From NCBI GenBank assembly GCA_030248215.1, contig JASANG010004017.1:62001-126000 (forward strand): 64,000 bases of DNA, given 5' to 3'. Source of the stretch: Enoplolaimus lenunculus. Lineage: Eukaryota; Nematoda; Enoplea; Enoplida; Thoracostomopsidae. Positions within the stretch are counted from its first letter, which is position 1. The number at the start of each line of letters is the position of its first letter. This document shows, in pieces, positions 1 through 15,000 of this stretch. A model generated the notes under the pieces. That model did not search any database, was not told where the DNA came from, and saw only the letters and a list, made by a program, of their open reading frames with translations. Position numbers and translations under genes: made by a program.

Positions 1-285
1 CCGCCCACCCGTGAGACTGGGGTTCGAATCTTACCTTGAAAATATATCTCATATGAAATTGAAAATATTCATGTGATAATGGGTTAAAAGTTCAACCTAT
101 AACAAGGGACATTTTTCACAACAATCACTGTAATTCTCGTGTATCCAACCTGACATGAAACCGTGTTTGAAACTGTCCAAACTGGGTGTCCTTCGTTATA
201 GTAATCGGCTTTCAAACAAACGATCACTGACACCGCCTGTGACCAATTGCTGATCAAGGCTCTGTATACACATTTTAGAATAAAT
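1..285. other. no gene; tRNA-like B-box at left edge
   Basis: Bases 15-35 include GGTTCGAATC, which matches the B-box of a tRNA-type RNA polymerase III promoter. The upstream half that would hold an A-box lies outside the window, so this may be the end of a tRNA-derived SINE or a tRNA relic. Nothing else was recognised before the inverted-repeat element that starts at 286. Confidence 0.3.
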
Positions 286-639
286 ACTCTCTAAAAGCTT
301 AAACTAACTTCATTTAAGCGTAAGCTAATCCAGCAGTATTAAACTAAAATTATAGAATAACTGAACTAACAGGTTAGTTTACTCTTAGACTAATTAAAAT
401 CTTACGTATTTTTGGTTTAAGGTAAGCTTAGTGAACTCTCAAATACACATAATTTCTGAGCTGAATTTGTTACTTAAACCAATAATAAGTTTACTTAAAC
501 TCGTGTTAAACTTAAAAAATTTTGGTTTAAGTAAAACTTGAAATTCTAGTTTAGTTAATCCGTCCAGCCATTTGAGTATTACTTAAACTAATATTCAAGC
601 TTAGTTAAGCTATAATTTAAGTTTAAGTTTTTAGAGAGT
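286..639. mobile_element. MITE-like inverted-repeat element
   Basis: The left end reads ACTCTCTAAAAGCTTAAACT and the right end is its near-perfect inverted complement, giving terminal inverted repeats of about 20 bp around a 354 bp A+T-rich interior rich in TTTAAGT-type words. There is no coding capacity. It is a non-autonomous DNA transposon or foldback element; the superfamily is not determined. Confidence 0.65.
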
Positions 640-846
640 ACGGGCGCTTATTTTTGCTGATTATTATTTGAAAAAATTATTATGACACAACGTACCAGTA
701 ACAACGATGACACATACGGCCACAAGGCATAATTTGATCGGTTTGAGCATGGTAAATGCGTTTTATCGCCTGAGCGAATTGTTTAAAAATTTATTACTAT
801 GCTAGAAAACCTTAAATTTAACAAAATCACTGTAAGTGAGTTAATT

Positions 847-939
847 TTAACTCAGAATGAGTAGTATCCACATGTGACCTTTCGTTTAGGAATTTCAGAA
901 CTCAGAATTTCTGAATTGATTGTACTCATTCTGAGTTAA
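847..939. repeat. short inverted repeat (foldback)
   Basis: TTAACTCAGAATGAGTA at the left is matched by its exact inverse complement at the right, leaving about 60 bp between. It looks like a very small foldback element. The flanks hold no recognised gene. Confidence 0.5.
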
Positions 940-3289
<2,350 letters not shown>

Positions 3290-3603
3290 CAAGAGTGGAT
3301 AATCGCTATTTTAACAAGAGTGTGCAGCTGGGCACATTCTGTGTAGAAAAAATGTACCCGGTACGCGTTGCGCTTTTGCCTGTCTCATTTTATTTAGTGC
3401 GGAGTACAACTGGTGCGAACCATGACACTTTATGTATGCGCGTCATAAGTACATGATCTCCTTATAGGTTAATTGAGGGGTATTCATGTGATAGCAACCC
3501 CCCTCTAAACAAGGCGGGTCGGCCAAAGACGCAACGCCCGGCGGCACATAGTGTACCAAGCGGGACCCCAAGAATTGCACACTCTTGTCATTATCCATTC
3601 TTG
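3290..3603. mobile_element. MITE-like element with ~30 bp inverted ends
   Basis: The left end carries CAAGAGTGGATAAT followed by ACAAGAGTGTGCA. The right end read in reverse carries CAAGAATGGATAAT then ACAAGAGTGTGCA. The same two blocks in the same order at both ends mark terminal inverted repeats; the left copy has about 10 extra bases between the blocks. The interior is more G+C-rich than its surroundings and shows no coding frame. Confidence 0.65.
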
Positions 3604-4420
3604 ATAAACACTGATTCTAGGCTTTATACCTTTGTAAGCTTGAATACGGTTAAGTTTTTAAAAATGGAAGGGAAAAATTATAATTTATGTTACAAAAAAT
3701 AAAGATATTTTCGTTAAATTCGTAAAGATTCATTGACGCGAACAAAATATTGCAAATCTGCTATTTGCTGAATTATAAACGCTTTTGTGAATAAATAGTA
3801 AACTTTAAACTTCAAATACTACAGATTGTGTGGATTTCGTAGAAACGGTGTACAAATCGGAATTGTACTTGATTGCAAGTTAAATGATACGGCCTGCCAG
3901 GACTTTCGACGGAAGAAAGGTTTAACTTTCTATGATAACTTCCAAGAATAATGACTTTCTGATGTTACTATTTGAAAACATTTCCCAAAAACTCCTGAAC
4001 AAAAATCATAGAGCAGGTTTGACCCGTGATCCACCAGCTGGCTTCGTCCTAGGTTAAATGGTTAAAGTACTAGCATTGACTCTATCATATTAAAATAGTT
4101 GGCCCAATTTAACAATAAAACATACTCACTAGACGTTAAAGCGTGAGCCTAGACCATTCAGTCTGACTCCAGTTCACATGTCGTTCATTGGATGAGCTCC
4201 TGTTATTAATATAAGCTAAATAGTTAACCTAAATTAGCCGAAAATAATAGGATGTCTGAAAGTCTCAGGCTAAATGTGAGAATGAGCTTACAGATAAGCT
4301 TAAGGCTAAGTGTAACCAAAGAAATTACTCTAAAGCATAAGCTTTATTGTGTTGTAGTCCCGCACGAAAAACATTTGTTTCTATAGTAATTTTTACCCAA
4401 AATTGTATAGCTTCTGGTTT

Positions 4421-4467
4421 GGCGTACGTATTCGCTAGCTTTTGGGCGTACGTATTCGCTAGCTTTT
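4421..4467. repeat. 24 bp tandem duplication
   Basis: The block starting GGCGTACGTATTCGCTAGCT occurs twice in direct succession without change, which points to a recent local duplication. It overlaps no recognised gene. Confidence 0.85.
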
Positions 4468-4802
4468 GATGGCCTATGTAAAGATCATAAGAATTATTTT
4501 AGCCGCATATAGAACGTCCCATTTAAGTACGTATTTTGGGCATTTTTTAGCATAGAACAAATATTCGTATAGACATACTTGAAGGCGCCACTAAAACTTC
4601 AACAGTGTCATTACACAAAACACATTTGGTCTTTGTGGAAGTAATGTGGTCATTGCAACGGTTTTAATAGGCTTAGTTTTGCTTTTATAACAAATATGGT
4701 GAACACAGGCCAAACGCATCGCATTTACGAAAGTAGCAAATGTGTGTAACTACGTTTACTATTAAAATTTATGACCAACACGGCGAAAGCGTTGTTTTAA
4801 TA

Positions 4803-5027
4803 TTCTACGCCCATATTCTCAAATGCGTATAGCACCTACCATCAGTTAGCGATAGGTTTTCAAACTGACGAAGTGTTGCAATTGCAGATCTCAAAATTAG
4901 TACAGCAGTAAGGCAACTCAATAGCAAACAATGCGCTGAATTTCGAACCTCACTATGCGCTGGTAGCAAAGTTATAGGACTTATCGCTAACTGGTGATAG
5001 GTGCTATACACATCTCAGAATACTGGC
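4803..5027. mobile_element. MITE with ~40 bp terminal inverted repeats
   Basis: The left arm near 4,830 reads GTATAGCACCTACCATCAGT and continues TTAGCGATA. The right arm in reverse reads GTATAGCACCTATCACCAGT and continues identically. Outside these arms ATTCTCAAATGC and ATTCTGAGATGT also match. The interior of about 140 bp has no protein-coding look. A short related block, GTAGCACCTATCGCCATTTA, sits near 16,965. Confidence 0.75.
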
Positions 5028-5223
5028 TCTAAACTGTTCACTATATTAAAAGTGCAAACATTTATAGCTTTAATTTCTGGGTTTTAATTAATAAAAAAAT
5101 GATTCGTGCAAGCAAGACATGCTTATCCGTTATGTGCACATGCAGTACATCTCAGTGCACTGTACGTATGCTAGCTGGCATCATACGGTCGACATATAGT
5201 CGACGATAGAAACAGTTGGTGTA

Positions 5224-5300
5224 GCGGGCTGCGTGGCGCAATGACAACAGCGTCTGCCGAACACGCAGAAGGTTGCTATTTCGAAATCCCCCGTAATCCG
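5224..5300 (+). repeat. tRNA-like sequence (SINE or tRNA relic)
   Basis: The segment has a candidate A-box (GTGGCGCAATGACAACAGC), a plausible anticodon stem (TCTGC pairing with GCAGA) and a candidate B-box (TATTTCGAAATCC) at tRNA-like spacing. The anticodon loop lacks the usual T before the anticodon and the arms are imperfect, so a functional tRNA is unlikely. It is probably the head of a tRNA-derived SINE or a decayed tRNA copy. Confidence 0.4.
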
Positions 5301-5740
5301 CTTTTCTAGCTGCTTAGTAGTTGAAAGGTCTGAAGTCCCGGTTTCTGTCTAGACTGACAATTTGACCCATCATATCTGTATTTACATGAGCCGGTGGTAT
5401 ATGCGTAAAAAATAATGACACAAACTGCATAATACAAAGAACAAGAAATCACAAAAAAGTACTGCTAAACAATTAAAGATATGTCGTATTTTAACAGGTA
5501 TATTAAACGGGGTCAAGTAGGTGTCTCGAAACATATTTAAAATTGCAAAATAAACAACAACAACAGCAACAAAGGTCAATGTTAATAAACTCTTGTCATT
5601 TGAATTAAAAGAATTTTTACTGGATTTTAATGCGGTATATTGCACGCAGTAATGCATTAAGCAAAGCTTCATCCGCAGAGACACGCAAGGTCGCGTGTCC
5701 TCTGCGGACCGCGTTTACCCCTTGTGGCCAAAATTTTTTT

Positions 5741-6031
5741 CATACTGGATTGACCCGAAAAAGAGGGGGAGGGGTAATAAAAGGGGGGGCGGTCCCATTT
5801 TGAGTCCGAATCAATTTGACTCCGTATCCCTAATAAGAGTCCGTAAGAGGATAGAGTCCCTAAACCCTAATTAGAGTTCATAAATGTAAATTAACCCTAA
5901 TTGCAGCGCATAAAGGACTCCAGGACCAAATTATTTAAGTTCGAAACTTCAAAACAGTCTAACAAGGGGGGGTTCCCTCTGGAAAAGCAAATAAATATCA
6001 GTGCCCCCTCTTATACGGGTCACTACAGTAA
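5741..6031. mobile_element. Family A MITE, copy 1
   Basis: The left end contains ATTGACCCGAAAAAGAGGGGG and the right end CCCCCTCTTATACGGGTCACTACAGTA, an inverted pair. The interior shares blocks with copies near 14.8, 27.5 and 54.6 kb, including a 'tttgagtccgaatca' segment and 'gactccaggaccaaattattt'. There is no coding frame. Confidence 0.75.
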
Positions 6032-7094
6032 CATCGAAAAAATTAAATGTTAAGAAAATTTTTCCTGCCTCTCTATAAATTTTCGTTTCCCTCTACAAAC
6101 AATTCCTGGTTGCAGGGTTGACGTCAAAATACAAAATTGAGCGCTAATAAAATATTATACATTTAACGGCAAGAAAATTTAAATTCTTCAACGAAAACGG
6201 TTTCACTGATACCGTCGTGCTAAAATGTACGATAACGAGTTTACGGTACATTTTAGAACTTGTGGGGCCAATGGCGTGTACAATCCACTGCACCAGATTC
6301 CTTTCATAAACAATTTCCACTCTGTCTCACAATTCCACTCCATGGACAATCCCTATCACTGCAGAATGCTCTGATGAATAATCTCTCCCTGTTAAATTAC
6401 TCTCTTGGACAGTCCCAAATCCGACCTTCAATCGAGTCTTTAGTAGCCCGGCAACTGCCGATGGGATAAATTGTGATTTTAGCGCATTTAAGATGAACAA
6501 AATGGTGCATTCTCTTCTATGAAATTAGTTGTAGAGTCAAGGCTGAAGTCGACCATAGCAACCACCAAGATTGGCTTATGCGGAGTACGGCCGTAATGAT
6601 GCTTTGGCTTGTTGCTGAAGCAGAGCTGGTCGATCTCACCCACACAGCTTCGGCAAATGCACCTCATGGACAATCTGTCTCGAATTTCGCGCAATGGACA
6701 AAGTTCCGCACCAACTCGAACTTGGCAATGGTAGATTGCCCAATAGATTCCTTCTGGTGGAGCAAAGCCTTTTAAATCTGTTAAACCTAACGTTAACGTC
6801 ATCAGATTTGAAGAAAAATACTTGCCTCCAAGCCTACCTCGGATTCACAAAATATTATTTTTGATGACTATCGGCACTTTTGTAGGTTCTCCTCATTGAG
6901 AGTTCTTGTATGCGCCTCCTGATAAATTTTTAGACCCCCCTTTAGTAAGGTGAGCTGGTTACGGGCCTGTAGCTGCCCTATTAAAAAAGCGCATAATTTA
7001 TTCAAAAACTTTGGTTGTTAATGGAAAAGTCCCCCTTTACATTTGTGTGGTGTGTGGGACTACAAAAGCGCCGGGCAACCTCAAACGGCACAGC

Positions 7095-7185
7095 TACCTT
7101 TAGGCTTAGGGCTTAGGCTTAGTCTTAGGCTTAGGAATATACTTATGCTACTGTTCCGGCCATGTTGTATACATGGGCCAGTGGT
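7095..7185. mobile_element. Family B MITE relic
   Basis: TTAGGC-like units are followed by TACTGTTCCGGCCATGTTGTATACAT, whose reverse complement matches the family B terminus seen at 12.24, 24.61 and 26.11 kb. The other end is missing or decayed. Confidence 0.5.
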
Positions 7186-7794
7186 CTTGTGCATCTTCCG
7201 TCCTATAGCTTTCTAAATGTTCCAATTTTGGAATAACGTAGGCTTAAGCTTAGTCATAGGCTTAAAAGAATTGAACAAAGTTTGTAAGAGGAGCAAGCGT
7301 ACCTACCTATGTTTCGGCCGAAATACAGTTGTGACATTTGCAAGTTAATGAGGAAATAGCCATTTACATACAAGTTAATTGAACTATGCCGTTTTTTGAC
7401 ATGGGGGGTGTGTGACTCAAACTTAGCGTGGACCATGAACCAGTTAGCCGTCGACTCATGATGTTATTCAATTCAAAAATAAGCATAATTTTTAATAAAA
7501 TTGTTTCAAAAATTGAAATCCAATTTTCAAACTGTAACAACGGTGTGTTTATGTATAAATCACAGTTTAAGTTGTGTAATTTGAATTTATAAGCAGAAAA
7601 ATTTAGGTACGTCAACCATAAACAGCCAGCTTAGACTTCGCAAAGACGTTTCAAAGTGTGTTATACCCTTGAGACCGATGTTAACCGCAAACACACCTAC
7701 TACAAAAGACCATGCCTACTTTTTGGATAAATCCAAAAACTTTATACACGGCTAATTACGCTATATTAACTTAAAGCTTAATACGAAACTCGGG

Positions 7795-7945
7795 TCAAAG
7801 TAACCATTTTCCTAAAGCCAAGCATAACAATGAGTTTATACCTAAGCCGAAGCCTTAGCAAAAAGATTAGTCTAACGCTTAAACTTACTCTGTTCCAGTA
7901 CCATGGAATATCGTTCCGGCCACGATCATTACGTGAGCGGAAATT
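7795..7945. mobile_element. Family B MITE relic
   Basis: Degenerate CCTAAG units are followed by AAAAAGATTAGTCTAACGCT and a terminus GTTCCGGCCACGATCATTAC. This matches, block for block, the right half of the copies at 12.24-12.45 and 26.11-26.44 kb. The left terminus is not clear. Confidence 0.55.
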
Positions 7946-10900
7946 TGGGGTGCCACCATATTAGCTTGTCTAGAGACATCAATTAACTTAAGGGCCAGAA
8001 AGATTCTTCCATCCTTATGGTCACTCTTTGATTCTTCGCGATCAATTCCTGGTTACTGGATTGACTTGATACAACCGACTAGAGTTTAAGGACAAACACT
8101 AAAATGGTTAAATCTAAGCTTTACCTTGGAGCTTATTTTAACGATGCTAAAAACAGAATAAATAAAATGCAATCCGCAGCAATGCAACCGAAGCACAAAG
8201 TAAACATTACACGAACAATGCGCATGAAAGATAGCATTGCAAATATGAAACAATATTGCAAAAAGCGTTGCAATTGAATGCAGCCGGAGTTTAAATATAG
8301 CATTTTTTTTACAAAAAATCATTCTAAAAATTAGTGATAAAAATTGAAAAAAATTTTCCCAAAAAAATCTCAAATATTAATCTCTCTTGTGTCCACGTAA
8401 TCATTCTATTACATCAATCCGTCTTCACCCTACGGTGGTATTGCAGAGTTGTCTTTTGTTGTTCTTTACACTTTAAAACAATTGTCATTTTAAAAAATTT
8501 TTTAGCAAAATTTTCGTGAAGGGCTCTATATGGTACTGATTACAACTTTAAATTATACGAAATATAAGACAATAGTTTCGCTGTTTATCTTTTACTTAAA
8601 TGACAGTGAGATGTTTTTGTAGCCAAAATGTTTACAATTTTACCCAAGATTTTCACTAAATTTCGTGATTCTTCACTCACAGTCAATGGTATCGGTGACA
8701 ATTGTCTTAAAAACGACTATTGTGTTGAATGAAACTGAAGAAACTATTTTGGTTATTTTAATAATTGTCATACCTTGAAATGTTCGCAATTTTCTACAAT
8801 TTCAATATTTTTTTAAGATTAAACAGAAACTTAAGTCAAAAAATAACATTATATTTTAATGTTTCGCTGAAAATATTCTAAAACACTGTGAAAATTGCAG
8901 TGTTGAAATTCGAAAACAATACGCATGAATAAAGTAGGCATCCCAACATATTGACTCCCACGAAATTTAATGCAGCGGTCAGATGTGCCTTGAAGGTGTA
9001 ACAAAACTCAATGAAACTTGTGATGATTGAAGATTATTACTGAATAAATATTTTCGACGAGGATAATCAAAGTTGGCTTAGCGAGTAAAACTTTGAGGCG
9101 AGCGAATAAAATCTTCAGCTCACGATGTGCAGCGCAGCTTAACCACTGATGGCGAGTTGGTGGGCTCAAGTTCAATGCATTTAACTGACCATTTCAGTTT
9201 TACTGTTCAATAGAAATTGGTGCAGTAAATATATAGAGTATTGTTCGAATCTGCTTCTGGCATGAGCAAGAATCGATGATCTACTCAACTGCATGCCGTA
9301 AATTTTCCAGTTTGCGTTTCGTATTTGAGTCATGCCGCACAGAGCTGCACGCTACCCGTGCCTACCCGCGGGTTCCACGCGTAAGCAAAGGTTGACGCGT
9401 GTAAGTATTTCCGCGGGAAACGCATTTCAAAGCGCGGGTAGAAATTTGTGAAAACAGCGGTTGAAAGTACATAGCTAGTATCCCTCTCAAATAAAGCAGG
9501 TCGCTAAAATTAGGTATAGTTTTTGCTAAATTACGCCCATGCACGCGAGCTCGGCTGACAAAATCTTTACCCACTTACACCTCTGATTCCACAATACAAT
9601 TTATAAATGGGTTAATGCCGCAATACTGTACGCGTTACTTCGGTGAAAAATCTTTATTTTCTAAATCCAAAAAGTTGATCGTTATTGGTTCTTTAAACGT
9701 CACGTATTTTTTACTCTTAAAATTTTTAATTCACAAATAAAATCGGTCATTTTTAAGCGTATTTAAGAGTCTGTTCATGTTCGTAGTTCACTTTAAAGCT
9801 AAAATTAACAAGTATATTAGAACAACAATTCAGCTATAAAGACTTTCGCCGCTTAAAATTTGTTAGAAATAGCAAATTTAGCCAGTCACAAAGTGACTGC
9901 AATAGTTTACAACGCAATTATTTCAAAGTAATGTATAGAGCAGATCGTTGTTCTCAATATAGATTGTAAAATTTTAAAAAAGTGGATAAACATGAAACCT
10001 GAAAAACGACTGTCGTCAATGACTGAAAAGCGAGTAATGCTGGTCAAAATATGTATATGGAGCGTTCCAGCTTTAATAAATAACTACAACGATATCAAAA
10101 TCAAGTGTCTTCACAAGGCATTTCGAACATATTGTCATGCTCTTTGATCCATTGGTTCACGACTATAAATACAATAATTATGTATATAAATATATAAAAA
10201 TTGTGCTAAGCACAGTAAGTAAACAAAGTTCACTAGAAGCTCACCGTTTTCAGTTTTCGACTTATCTTTATGCCACGGCTCACAGGCTTAAGATTTATAT
10301 GCTTAGGAATTTATTTAGGCTAATACTACGCCCTTAAGAATAACATTGGTCTAGCAACTTGTCGGGTTTCAATAGCAGTTAATATTTGTATATCATGAAC
10401 CGAGGTAAATATATTCATTGCTAACTTCTGACGAAGTTAAATCGTTTCTGTGATAATATGTAAGGCATGAAACCTGATAATGGTCAGATATATTGTAGGA
10501 ATGTCTAAATCTGACCGAGCGACTACGATGTATTTAGTACAGTCAGTGCACGAGCAGGCTGGTGTGGCGCCCCTAAAAATTCCGTGCGGGGCCACTTGAC
10601 ATGATCAAAATAATTTCGAAACTTTTTTCAAATCTTGTTAGAGTGGGGACCCCTCTTGTAGCTTGCCCCCTCGCCAAATGGGAGATGTATGGGGGTGGTG
10701 GCTACTCTGTCCCTGAGTACAGCTACACCGTATTAACAAACCTGACTTATATATTTATTGAGAAATTTGGCTCTTGTACACGTTGTGTGTAACAGGTTTT
10801 AAAAATGATCGAACTTTAGCGTATCTTAGGCGGACCACGTATACCTTCGCTGTCCCAAAATCTCACGGTCCAATCTATAAACTGATAGCGTCCGTTTTCC

Positions 10901-11129
10901 TTGGATCTTTGGTATTGTGGGATTCTGTGATTACAGTACTGATTCCTTGGGCGTATGCTAGACATATAGTTTACCGTCGCCTAAAGGCTGATGGCGTACG
11001 AAGATTGCCCAAACGAGAATTGTTTAAATGACGACTGCCCAAACGACAATTGCCCAAACGCGTTAAATATTATCTAATTGCCTACGTTGATTGGGGAATC
11101 ATCGCGTTTGTACAATTGCTGCTAGGCAA

Positions 11130-11500
11130 ATGGTTGCAACCCGTTAGGGTTGGGGTTAGACATAGGTTTAGGCTTATACTTATGCTAAGGTTTAGTGCTA
11201 GGCTCAGGCGTAGAGTCTATCGTAGTCTCAGGCTTAGACCTGCGCTTCAGCTTAGGCTTAGACATAGGCTTAGGCGCGGCAATGAAATCAACGTAGGTTT
11301 TGATCTTGGACGACTTTATTGATTCGGCTTAGGCTTAGGAACAAGTTTAGGTCTAGGCTTAAACGTTTTCAACGTAGGCTTCATATTGACTTCGGCGTAA
11401 TGTTAGGCTTAGACTTACAATTAAACCTTGGAACCAGCATACACTTTGGCACAAGCGTAGGATTAGGCTTAGGCGTAGTTGTAAGTTTTGGCCTGACCAT
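11130..11500 (+). repeat. degenerate TTAGGC-type array
   Basis: About 370 bp in which AGGCTTAGGCTTAGACATAG-like words recur, many exact TTAGGC hexamers mixed with one- or two-base variants. TTAGGC is the nematode telomere repeat. The decay suggests an old interstitial telomere-like tract or the expanded interior of a family B element. Arginine/leucine-rich open frames across it are repeat by-products. Confidence 0.7.
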
Positions 11501-11539
11501 ACGCTTTGATATTGGGTCCGTTATTTCAAGTGCAAAGCC

Positions 11540-11945
11540 TCACCCGCGGCCATCCATCTCATAATCCCATATGCGAAAAAGTTGCCAAATGTCCCACACT
11601 GACATCTTCCAAAATCTTAAAACTTACCGTGCAACTATATTTTGAAATTACAAAATCCAAAATCCGACCTGCAATCATATTCCGAAATCTCCAAAAACAC
11701 AAAATACAAACTTCTACCGCACCCCGACATCCACCATTGCACCTTTGACCATGTCCCAAAATACCAAAATCATTCATGCGACCATATAATAATATCCCAA
11801 AATCCCACCCGCTACCGTAACTCGAAATCCCAAAATTCCACTTGTTTAACATATATATCTCAAAATGTCAAAATCCCTAGTGTGATCACATCCGAAATTA
11901 CAAAATCGCACTTACCTCAAATTCTTATGATTCGACATTGAGATT
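11540..11945. repeat. degenerate minisatellite, CCCAAAAT-rich
   Basis: About 400 bp where units with a core like CGAAATCCCAAAATTCCAC recur every few tens of bases with much variation. No stable period was established by eye. There is no recognised coding content. Confidence 0.45.
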
Positions 11946-12053
11946 TTGGGACGGTAATTCGGTTTATCATGGGTCACTTAGACTTTCGATTAGGCTTAGA
12001 GTAGATGCTTAGCCTCATGCTAGCGGGCAAAGTGTACAAGACCCGGAAATTAC

Positions 12054-15000
12054 AATATCAGTTTATTACTCCATTTGCTTCCAGCTATAACTGGACACCC
12101 AGCATGTTCCGATGTTAAATCGTATTCATATCGTTCATTCATATTACGCCACGTAATTGCGGAACCCTGAAAATAACATATTTACCAAAATTAAAATTCC
12201 TAATTTGAGATAAGTATTGCTTTCAATTTTTTTCAGATACGGGCTTATGTTAAGAACAGGGCCGGAACAGTATTACAAGCATAGTTCTAAGAATAAGCCT
12301 AAGTCTAAGCCTAAGCGTAAGAATAAGCACTTTCCTAAGCCTAAGCCTAAGCCTAAGCCTTAAGCCAAGCAAAAAAATTAGTCTAAAGCTTAAGCTTACT
12401 CTATTCCAGTCCCACAGAATAACGTTCCGCCCCTGATCTTTACATGGGCCAGGTACGGCTCCCAAAGCTGCAGTGGATCATCGGATGGTGGGTTACTTTC
12501 TTGGAGGATTTTGGATGGGTCACGTCAGTGGGGTAGACTGTTAGTTCCGACCCACCCGCAAAAGCATGAAATTCGGCAATCGCACAATTCGATCATCCAT
12601 TATTAATACACAGAAATCATACTGCCACCGTAGCGTTCGCTTTTAGTTTCTGTTCGAATTTTGTTTTAATGGTCATGTGTATATTGTCAACAGACTGCTT
12701 TATCGAGCAGTAGGGATGCGGGATGGGCTGAAATGACTGCCTATAGTTTCATCTGGTATCTTTGCAATATGCAGGCCGATGGTTGTCATATTATCTTGAA
12801 CAACAAGGTAATGCAACTTCCGCAATATCATGCTTGCACCGTGTAACTTTTGAGGAAGTAGTATGATGGACAATGAAGCTTCTTAGCTTCAGTATCCTAG
12901 ATACTGACGCTTTTTCGCTTCGGTGTCCAGGATACTGAAGCCAACAAAGCTTCCGTGTCCAGGATGTTGAAGCTTGTTGGCATGCAGTGTCCGGAATACT
13001 GAAGCTAGCTCAAACTAGCTTGATTTAAGATTAAGGTAATCAAGCAGCATTAAATTAACTTTCTAGATTAAGTAAACTAAAATGTAGGTTTACGCTTAAA
13101 CTGATTACAAATTTTGCCTACTTTAGTGTAAGTTTAATTTAACAGTAGTAATTAGGCTGTCAAAGACCTTATTCGACACTTCTTCATGCTCTCGGTTTGG
13201 CGTGAGCAATTGCGTGCTGAATCACCGTGGATTGTGGCTCAAATAATGTTACCCATTTCTAACTTTGAAACCATATGAGATTTTTCAAATTTTTCAAAAT
13301 TTGTATTAATTTAAATCAGTTGTACTTGCTATATATGAATTGGTATAAGTTGTCGTCTATCGCCACTGTAAATTTTCACCCTGCGTACGCAAGATATTGT
13401 GGATCATGCATTATTTTGCGTCTTTCTGATTGCATGTAAATTAAGCAAACGATGTACCGGGTTAAAACAGAACCGGATGGTGCAACAATGTGAATTTTAT
13501 TACCAGAAAGACTTTCTGAGGTTTTTGTAACTAAAAATGAACTAAATTTTAGTTCAGTTTTATTTAAAACATTTATATTAACTAATTGGTCTACTTACGT
13601 TTCCGTCGATAGTATCAAATAGACTTTTACTGAAAACTCAAACCCGTAGCCAGCCCAACCTATTATAGAGAAGCAAAGACAACTTAACAAAAGGCATGCG
13701 GTTGAAATTTACAAGCTTACAAGCGGAGCTCAAACTTTTCGAGGATGAGACGCAATTTTCTGGCAGAAAGCATTCGGGGCCCTCTAATTGCTACGGGTCG
13801 GTAAAATCCACTATTTGGGAGTTGGAGTGGACGTACAGTTGATAACCGCACTCCAAGATCGATACTTGGGAACACAGTCAATCCACCGGCGATTGGTTCT
13901 TGAAGCTTAAATTTATAAAAAATACAATAAGATGTTATTTCAATTTTGGGACAAATTGTTGCGTCAAAATTGAACGTATATTTTAAGCATTTGAATAACG
14001 CAAAATCAAGCAAAAATTACATATATCAGTCGCTAACATTGTGATATTAGCGGTTGGAACACAGCAGCGGATTCATAATTTATGAACACTAAAATAATTA
14101 GCTCCCTCTTGCACATAGCGTAAACCTAAGCTAAATCTTAAACCTCAGCTAAAGATTAAATCTAAACTAGAGCCAAAGCTTAAGTCTAAACGTAAAGCCT
14201 AAATCGAAACTAAAATCTGAAAAAATTTCAATATTATGGGAGATTGGTCATTTAATACTGTTTTCGGCAATTTTATCTTTAGACTCACAAATAAGACTAA
14301 ACTCACATAAAATAATAAAGTCTGTATACGATTTCCTGAGCCATCTCCGAGCGGATCCGGATCACCGTCCTTCAATAATTCGAAAATAGCCGGTTTAACT
14401 CACATCACGGCAATTCGTTGCCTGAGAACTTGCCGACCGACGTTTCGTCAACTTGATTTATAGTTGCTCATCATTATGATTAGGTTTAGGCCTAGGATTA
14501 TGCTTAAGATTATGCTTTTATGCTTTAGGCTTAGGAGACTGTCGGGTGACAAGTTGTCGAGCAACGAGTTATCATTGATTCATAATTGCGGTTTAGGCAA
14601 TCATAAAATTAGACAGTATTTGAGGCAAAGGTATTGAGCAATTTAACTCATAGAGTATACTATGAGCAAATATACAAGTAATATCCGAGCAACACAGACA
14701 TTGTAAGCAGTGTTTAACAATTCTAACATACTCCGCCACCCTTCGTTTATTAGGGATACGGACTTCTATTGATTGGGACTCAAAATGGGGACCCCCTCTT
14801 ATTACCCTACACCCTTTTGTTCGGGTCACTACAGTAAGCATGAGTTCATATTTCATACGTTTTGAAGCACTGTCGACCGATTCATTGTACGCTCTGTCCT
14901 AAAAGCGTATCGAAAGTTGCGGTTTGAAACACGAAAAACGTTTAAAATTGCGTTTTTACTCTTACCGCAATGTCTTACCGTAAACATATCAAAGTGTGGT

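Larger units (their letters stand above)
6032..12053. other. gene-free stretch with telomere-like and MITE relics
   Basis: No exon could be recognised. Family B MITE relics lie near 7.1 and 7.8 kb, a G+C-rich patch with CCCGCGGGT-type words near 9.36-9.43 kb, a degenerate TTAGGC array at 11.1-11.5 kb and a degenerate minisatellite at 11.5-11.94 kb. A last exon of the prolyl 4-hydroxylase gene, which ends at 12,054 as far as it could be followed, could lie here but was not found. Confidence 0.45.

Noticed and set aside
6488-6802. Minus-strand frame with cysteines (MRCICRSCVGEIDQLCF)
   Set aside because: No family recognised, no flanking exons, and the other strand is equally open; too weak to call.
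11050-11564. Arginine- and leucine-rich frames at 11.05-11.56 kb
   Set aside because: They translate degenerate TTAGGC units (L-R-L-R patterns), as do similar frames at 12.25-12.46 and 16.65-16.84 kb.
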